A stretch of 64,000 bases of DNA from Candidatus Dechloromonas phosphorivorans. Lineage in GTDB: Bacteria > Pseudomonadota > Gammaproteobacteria > Burkholderiales > Rhodocyclaceae. Where the stretch lies: positions 62,001-126,000 of the forward strand of contig JADKBR010000011.1 in NCBI GenBank assembly GCA_016714975.1, given 5' to 3'. Below the pieces are notes generated by a model. That model saw nothing but the letters and a program-made list of their open reading frames with translations, did not search any database and had not been told where the DNA came from. Below, one piece after another: positions 61,061 through 64,000 of the stretch. A program made the position numbers and the translations under genes. Each line of letters begins with the position of its first letter. The stretch's first letter is position 1.

Positions 61061-61646
61061 CCGTTCATTCCCCCATATGAGAACCGGCAGCCCAGTTCAG
61101 AATCATCGGCCACGTACAATCACTGACCGCGTCAAACTGCCGCAGGATACTATATTACGAATTCTTACACCACGACTACACTTTTTGACTACATCTTTTG
61201 GCGGGTTATCGGGTCAATGTCGAGTATTACAACACCGACCTGACCTGACCTGACCTGACCGCGTCCGTGTTCGGGTACCACCTGATCGTGAGCGATCACT
61301 CTGCGCAACCGCTCTCTCGGGGATCCTCGCGTGCCTGGTCGTCGTCACCTCCTTCGAGTACACATCGCGCTCGGACTCCTGCCCGACAGTGCTTTCCCGC
61401 CCTTTCTTGAATTGCGGGGTGATGCGACGCAGACCACGGAAACTCTTTAGGAATCTCGGGTCAATAGGTGGCGCAAGATGGTCGGCAGGCCGCCCGGTTA
61501 CTGATTTGAGGCCGGCCGGGAGCCTATGTCTACCATTCGCCCGCCCGAGGTTTGTGCCCTGCGGCGGGCGTCGAGACATTGTTGCGGACGTTCGCGGGTT
61601 CCCCGCGGGGCGATGATCCGATCGACTTGCTGGAAGCTTTCCGGCC
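61061..61646. other. Non-coding region upstream of the oxidase operon
   Basis: About 590 bp between smpB and ctaC with no ORF of convincing coding character. It holds a direct repeat of GACTACA (61174-61180 and 61187-61193) and a short TGACC tandem repeat. The oxidase operon promoter must lie here. Confidence 0.5.
61237..61260 (+). repeat. TGACC pentanucleotide tandem repeat
   Basis: Nearly five copies of a TGACC unit in a row, in non-coding DNA between ctaC and smpB. A microsatellite of this kind can vary in number by slippage. Confidence 0.8.
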
Positions 61647-62096
61647 TCAGCGTTGGAGAACTTTCATCGCACGCTGCGCCTCGCGCTTCGAATCCTTGTC
61701 CAGTTCGTCGGCGCGCTTGTCATATTGTTTCTTGCCCTTGGCGAGGCCGATTTCGAGCTTGATACGCCCCCTCATGAAGTGCAGGTCAAGTGGCACAAGC
61801 GCATAGCCGGCCCGCTCGACTTTGCCTATCAGCTTCATGATTTCGCGTTGATGCAGCAGCAACTTGCGGGTGCGCGTCGGGTCAGGACTGACATGGGTCG
61901 ATGCCGTCAGCAGGGGCGTGATGTGCATGCCGATCAGGAAAAGCTCGCCGCCCTTGATGATGACGTAGGATTCCTTGATGTTCATCCGGCCGCCGCGAAT
62001 GGCCTTGACCTCCCACCCTTCGAGGGCGATGCCTGCCTCGTGCTTCTCTTCGATGAAGTAGTCGTGGAAGGCTTTTTTGTTGACCGTGATGCTCAT
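61647..62096 (-). CDS. smpB: SsrA-binding protein
   Basis: A 149-residue protein that binds tmRNA for rescue of stalled ribosomes. NKKAFHDYFIEEKHEAGIALEGWEVKAIR, LFLIGMHITPL and the C-terminal KGKKQYDKRADELDKDSKREAQR are family signatures. It diverges from ratA, as in many betaproteobacteria. No ssrA gene is recognised in the window. Confidence 0.97.
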   Translation of the reverse strand: MSITVNKKAFHDYFIEEKHEAGIALEGWEVKAIRGGRMNIKESYVIIKGGELFLIGMHITPLLTASTHVSPDPTRTRKLLLHQREIMKLIGKVERAGYALVPLDLHFMRGRIKLEIGLAKGKKQYDKRADELDKDSKREAQRAMKVLQR

Positions 62097-62154
62097 GCCG
62101 CCGACGATCCATTAAAATCGCGCATTCTACAGGATTCAGGAATTTCCCCGACGC

Positions 62155-62598
62155 ATGGCTCTGGTCGAAAAATCCGTACTCATCGGGCAGTCTGCCGAGC
62201 GTATGTTCGAACTGGTTGACCGTTGCGAAGACTATCCGGCCTTTTTGCCGTGGTGCAGCCAGACCGCAGTCAACTATCGCGATGTGACCAAGACAGTGGC
62301 GACGCTGCATGTCAATTACCATAGTGTCAAGACTGCCTTTACGACCGAAAACCACAAGGAGGCCCCACACTCAATGAGAATCCGCCTTGTCGACGGACCT
62401 TTCCGGCGCCTTGAGGGGGCTTGGTATTTTAGAAGGCTGGCCGAGACTGCCTGCAAGATCGAATTCCGGATGCACTACGACTTTTCCAGCAAGGTCTTCG
62501 AAAAGGCGATTGGCCCGGTGTTCAGTCACATCGCCAATACCTTTGTCGATGCCTTCGTGCGTCGTGCCGGACAGGTTTATGGAGAAATCAGTGGCTGA
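62155..62598 (+). CDS. ratA: RatA/COQ10-family START-like protein
   Basis: A 147-residue protein with a START-like fold: KSVLIGQSAERMFELVDRCEDYPAFLPWCS, VDGPFRRLEGAWYF and FEKAIGPVFSHIANTFVDAFVRRA. In E. coli this is RatA, described as a ribosome association toxin; in other organisms the family is linked to coenzyme Q. It overlaps the next gene by 8 bp and is divergent from smpB, the usual neighbourhood. Confidence 0.88.
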   Translation: MALVEKSVLIGQSAERMFELVDRCEDYPAFLPWCSQTAVNYRDVTKTVATLHVNYHSVKTAFTTENHKEAPHSMRIRLVDGPFRRLEGAWYFRRLAETACKIEFRMHYDFSSKVFEKAIGPVFSHIANTFVDAFVRRAGQVYGEISG

Positions 62599-62917
62599 CA
62601 AGCTGAAGGTTGAGGTCTGCTACGCATTGCAGGAGAAGCAGGTGCTTGTTCCAGTGAGCGTGCCCGAGGGTGCAACACTGCAGGGGGCCCTCGAAGCATC
62701 GGGGCTTCTCGAGAAGCACCCGGAGATCGATCTGCAGAAGAACAAGTTCGGCATCTTTGCCAAACTGTCCAAGCTGGACACCGTATTGCGTGATCGTGAC
62801 CGCGTGGAAATCTACCGGGCGCTGATCGCCGACCCCAAGGAAGTGCGCAAGCAGCGGGCAGCCGAGGGAAAGGTCATGAAAAAGGGCGCCGGCGATGCCG
62901 ACGCCCCCGATGTCTGA
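62591..62917 (+). CDS. RnfH family ubiquitin-like protein
   Basis: A 108-residue small protein with a beta-grasp pattern: KLKVEVCYALQEKQVLVPVSVPEGATLQ, IDLQKNKFGIFAKLSKLDTVLRDRDRVEIYRAL. It is the RnfH/RatB partner of RatA. GTG 62591 is chosen because GGAG stands six bases before it; ATG 62579 (MEKSVADK) is possible. A Lys-rich tail follows. Confidence 0.88.
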   Translation: MADKLKVEVCYALQEKQVLVPVSVPEGATLQGALEASGLLEKHPEIDLQKNKFGIFAKLSKLDTVLRDRDRVEIYRALIADPKEVRKQRAAEGKVMKKGAGDADAPDV

Positions 62918-62945
62918 GGGACTGTCGCGGGCTAAGCGGGTCGAT

Positions 62946-63446
62946 CTATTTGCAGGACTCGGCAATCGTGTTGCGGGTGCGCTCGATTTCGTCACCCCGC
63001 TGGGCATCCTCGAGGAAGGTCTCGCCACCCTTGCCGTCGGGCAGGATCATGCGGCGCCCGGATTCGAGCGCTGACAGGTGGGTACGAGCGCGTTCGCAGT
63101 TTTCCCTCTTCTGGGTTGCTGCTGCTGTTTCCTTGGCGTCCTTGTCGGCCTTTTCCTTGGCTTCCTGCTGGCGCTTCTTGAATTCCATATCCTTTTCCCC
63201 CGTTGTTTTTTGGGCATCCGCAGACTGCGCGCCGCCGGTCGCCTGCGAGGCATCCGTCGTCGGGGCGCCGATCGACGGCGGGGGAGAAGTGCCGATTGCC
63301 CTGGCGTTGCGCACCGATGCCGGTGGCGGCGTGTCAGAAATTACGGTCCGGCCGCTACTGTCCTTCCATTGATAGGTTTGCGCATTGGCGTTGATCACGG
63401 TTGCGGTCGACGCGATCAGAAGGGCAAAAATCAGGGGGGTTTTCAT
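62946..63446 (-). CDS. DUF4124 domain-containing exported protein
   Basis: A 166-residue protein with a signal peptide (MKTPLIFALLIASTATVINANA) and the DUF4124 motif QTYQWKDSSGRTVISDTPPP. The middle is Ala/Thr/Lys-rich and probably a coiled coil (KKRQQEAKEKADKDAKE); the end has a conserved Cys (NCERARTHL). The start is ATG 63446 or 63452. It is divergent from guaB. The function is unknown. Confidence 0.83.
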   Translation of the reverse strand: MKTPLIFALLIASTATVINANAQTYQWKDSSGRTVISDTPPPASVRNARAIGTSPPPSIGAPTTDASQATGGAQSADAQKTTGEKDMEFKKRQQEAKEKADKDAKETAAATQKRENCERARTHLSALESGRRMILPDGKGGETFLEDAQRGDEIERTRNTIAESCK

Positions 63447-63474
63447 GGTCATCCGGAGTCTTGGGCGATTTCTG

Positions 63475-63480
63475 TATAAT
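63475..63480 (+). promoter_or_regulatory. Candidate -10 element of the guaB promoter
   Basis: TATAAT stands 29 bp before guaB. No strong -35 is seen at 17 bases, so the call rests on the -10 and its location between divergent genes. Confidence 0.4.
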
Positions 63481-63508
63481 ACGTTTTTGTGACCTTGGAT
63501 CAAAGGCC

Positions 63509-64000
63509 ATGCGAATTTTGCAAAAAGCCCTGACTTTCGACGACGTCCTTCTCGTCCCTGCACATTCCCAGATCCTGCCTCGCGATGTCAGCCTGTCAAC
63601 CCGGTTAACGCGCAATATTTCCCTCAATCTTCCGCTGCTTTCCGCAGCCATGGATACAGTTACCGAAGGCCGTCTGGCGATTGCGCTGGCGCAAGAAGGC
63701 GGTATCGGCATCATTCACAAGAATCTGTCGCCCAAGGCCCAGGCGGCTGAAGTTGCCAAGGTCAAGCGTTTCGAATCCGGCATTGTCAAGGATCCGATTA
63801 CGGTTTCGCCGCTGATGACCGTGCGCGACGTTCTCGACATCACCAGCCAGTACCGCATTTCCGGCCTGCCCGTCATCGACAGGGCGGGCAAGGTGGTCGG
63901 CATCGTAACGAACCGCGATCTGCGTTTCGAAACCAATCTCGACCAGCCGGTCAAGGCGATCATGACCCCGCGCAAACGCCTGGTTACGGTAAAGGAGGGC
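63509..64000 (+). CDS. guaB: Inosine-5'-monophosphate dehydrogenase (N-terminal part)
   Basis: The first 164 codons of IMP dehydrogenase, which makes XMP from IMP with NAD in guanine nucleotide synthesis. LTFDDVLLVPAHSQILPRDV, LSAAMDTVTEGRLAIALAQEGGIGIIHKNL and the beginning of the CBS pair (PITVSPLMTVRDVLD and GKVVGIVTNRDLRF) are present. The gene runs off the window end. AAAGG precedes the ATG. Confidence 0.97.
   Translation, partial: MRILQKALTFDDVLLVPAHSQILPRDVSLSTRLTRNISLNLPLLSAAMDTVTEGRLAIALAQEGGIGIIHKNLSPKAQAAEVAKVKRFESGIVKDPITVSPLMTVRDVLDITSQYRISGLPVIDRAGKVVGIVTNRDLRFETNLDQPVKAIMTPRKRLVTVKEG

Noticed and set aside
61237..61260. Possible CRISPR-like repeat.
   Set aside because: Units are 5 bp without spacers; it is a simple tandem repeat. 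No CRISPR array or cas gene was seen.
61214..61579. A 121-codon minus-strand frame between ctaC and smpB.
   Set aside because: It contains the TGACC microsatellite, has an Arg-rich composition and no ribosome site or known motif.

Overview
The window (about 60% GC, 64 kb) looks like a chromosomal segment of a betaproteobacterium of the Rhodocyclales type (Dechloromonas/Azonexus/Accumulibacter relatives). Support comes from the rimP-nusA-infB-rbfA-truB-rpsO-pnp block, a PrsK/PrsR/PrsT PEP-CTERM locus, flhDC-motAB-cheYZ, pyrG-kdsA-eno-ftsB, and an aa3-type cytochrome oxidase cluster. Taxonomy is inferred from gene content only.

Layout. 1-10 kb: end of scpB, rluB, and the translation/RNA operon running to pnp. 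10-11 kb: dksA and tRNAs for Pro and Arg. 11-19 kb: accessory region with two TPR-sulfotransferases, an APS kinase, a PEP-CTERM protein behind a sigma-54 promoter, a periplasmic thioredoxin-fold protein, a decayed TPR gene and galE. 19-22 kb: a four-gene cassette of a secreted small protein, PqqD-like protein, HprK-related kinase A and nucleotidyltransferase, also behind a sigma-54-type promoter. 22-33 kb (minus strand): protease, lytic transglycosylase, nucleotide-sugar dehydrogenase, prsT, prsR, prsK and an initiating sugar transferase, i.e. exopolysaccharide/PEP-CTERM functions. 33-35 kb: decayed insertion sequences (an ISNCY-type fragment abutting an IS630-type element with terminal inverted repeats). 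35-43 kb: thrC, a methyltransferase, flhDC, motAB, a membrane methyltransferase, an HDOD protein, cheY and cheZ. 43-49 kb: pyrG, kdsA, eno, ftsB, bcp, slyD. 49-54 kb: phosphoesterase, mutS, menD, tRNA-Asp. 54-61 kb: heme O synthase and cytochrome oxidase genes. 61-64 kb: smpB, ratA, rnfH-like, a DUF4124 protein and the start of guaB.

How it fits together. PrsK (sensor kinase) and PrsR (sigma-54 activator) are encoded here, and the two sigma-54-like sites (GG-N10-GC spacing) stand in front of a PEP-CTERM protein and of the HprK-related cassette. The simplest reading is one regulon for exopolysaccharide synthesis, protein sorting and an uncharacterised protein-modification cassette. APS kinase plus two sulfotransferases suggests PAPS-dependent sulfation in the same region. 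The exosortase and the rest of the polysaccharide genes are not in the window; the locus ends abruptly at the IS remnants.

The best candidate for an undescribed system is the 19.2-22.1 kb cassette; its biochemical function is not known to me and the proposed substrate role of the first gene is inference.
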